Source: Clostridium sp. (GTDB taxonomy: Bacteria; Bacillota_A; Clostridia; Lachnospirales; Lachnospiraceae). Taken from it: a stretch of DNA of 31,426 nt. Below are positions 31,202 to 31,426 of this stretch, one piece after another. The stretch is taken from assembly GCA_023666975.1 (NCBI GenBank), contig JAMPAW010000028.1, positions 1 through 31,426 of the forward strand, read 5' to 3'. A program made the position numbers and the translations under genes. The stretch's first letter is position 1. Each line of letters opens with the position of its first letter. The notes under the pieces are model-generated. The model searched no databases and had not been told where the DNA came from. It worked only from the letters and a program-made list of their open reading frames with translations.

Positions 31202-31426
31202 GCGTTTTTTAGAGGTGCGAAAATAAGAAATTTTGTAGTGTTTTTTAGAAAAGTAGAAATAGGAAATTTGCTGAAGATTTTTTTGGGTTTGGCGCGTTTT
31301 ATATAATATACGGACATAGCCTGTCTAGTACAGCGAATATTAAGTAATTGGCAGTTTGACTTGCCTGATTGTTCATCTGCTGCGTTGTCGTCAATCGACG
31401 TAGCCACCGCTACGCCTCATTCCTCC
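31202..31426. other. Gene-free end with palindromic intergenic repeat
   Basis: No gene is seen from 31118 to the window end. The last 45 bases contain two small hairpins, GTCG-TCAAT-CGAC (31387-31399) and CGTAGC-CACC-GCTACG (31399-31414), side by side as in REP-like extragenic palindromes. The stretch before it is AT-rich, with T runs and a TATAAT (about 31301-31310). Confidence 0.4.

Overview
The window looks like a chromosomal segment of a gut-type Clostridia, most likely a Lachnospiraceae relative. I base this on moderate-to-low GC, AGGAGG-like ribosome binding sites before almost every gene, near-uniform + strand coding, RelB/VapBC toxin-antitoxin modules, GHKL/LytTR two-component genes, FtsX-type ABC transporters and BspA-like secreted proteins. 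No rRNA, tRNA, CRISPR array or complete transposase gene was seen.

Layout. (1) 1-2000: toxin-antitoxin debris and a small regulator. It holds a RelB/DinJ antitoxin whose YafQ-like toxin is cut to 21 codons, an intact VapB/VapC pair with a palindrome in its promoter spacer, and a minus-strand Xre repressor. (2) 2185-5477: three stand-alone genes, an EamA-type transporter with a strikingly histidine-rich tail, an alpha/beta hydrolase and a sulfotransferase-like protein. (3) 5611-16173: the centrepiece, a co-directional chemosensory cluster with one promoter-like sequence in front and a strong terminator after the receptor. Its order is REC-HD-GYP, PAS histidine kinase, REC with a degenerate HD-GYP, CheR, CheB, CheY, CheA, CheW, MCP, terminator, Hpt protein. 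No flagellar, CheC, CheD or GGDEF gene is present. The MCP has almost no extracytoplasmic domain. The set reads as a chemosensory pathway of non-motility type coupled to cyclic-di-GMP breakdown. (4) 16317-18273: a HAD phosphatase and a secreted protein with a BspA-like C-terminus.

(5) 18431-24712: a LytTR regulator/GHKL kinase pair (AgrA/AgrC-like), then an FtsX-type permease and its ATPase. Two copies of a short non-coding element with 18-bp terminal inverted repeats (193 and 220 bp) lie in this block, one before the regulator and one between permease and ATPase. Between kinase and permease is a compact region with a consensus promoter, a nested hairpin and a bidirectional terminator. A 26-codon hydrophobic reading frame converges on that terminator from the minus strand, an arrangement like a type I toxin-antitoxin locus. 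(6) 24880-25670: a JAMM/MPN-fold protein and a 60-residue partner. (7) 25724-30161: an OmpR-family regulator, a lipoprotein with a solute-binding-protein C-terminal half and a histidine kinase, forming a probable three-component sensor. (8) 30344-31426: a GNAT acetyltransferase, a terminator and a palindromic intergenic repeat.

All functions are inferred from motifs read by eye; no database search was run. The most interesting items are the chemosensory/HD-GYP cluster with its active and inactive HD-GYP pair, the inverted-repeat elements, and the putative type I toxin-antitoxin or small RNA locus at 20959-21171.
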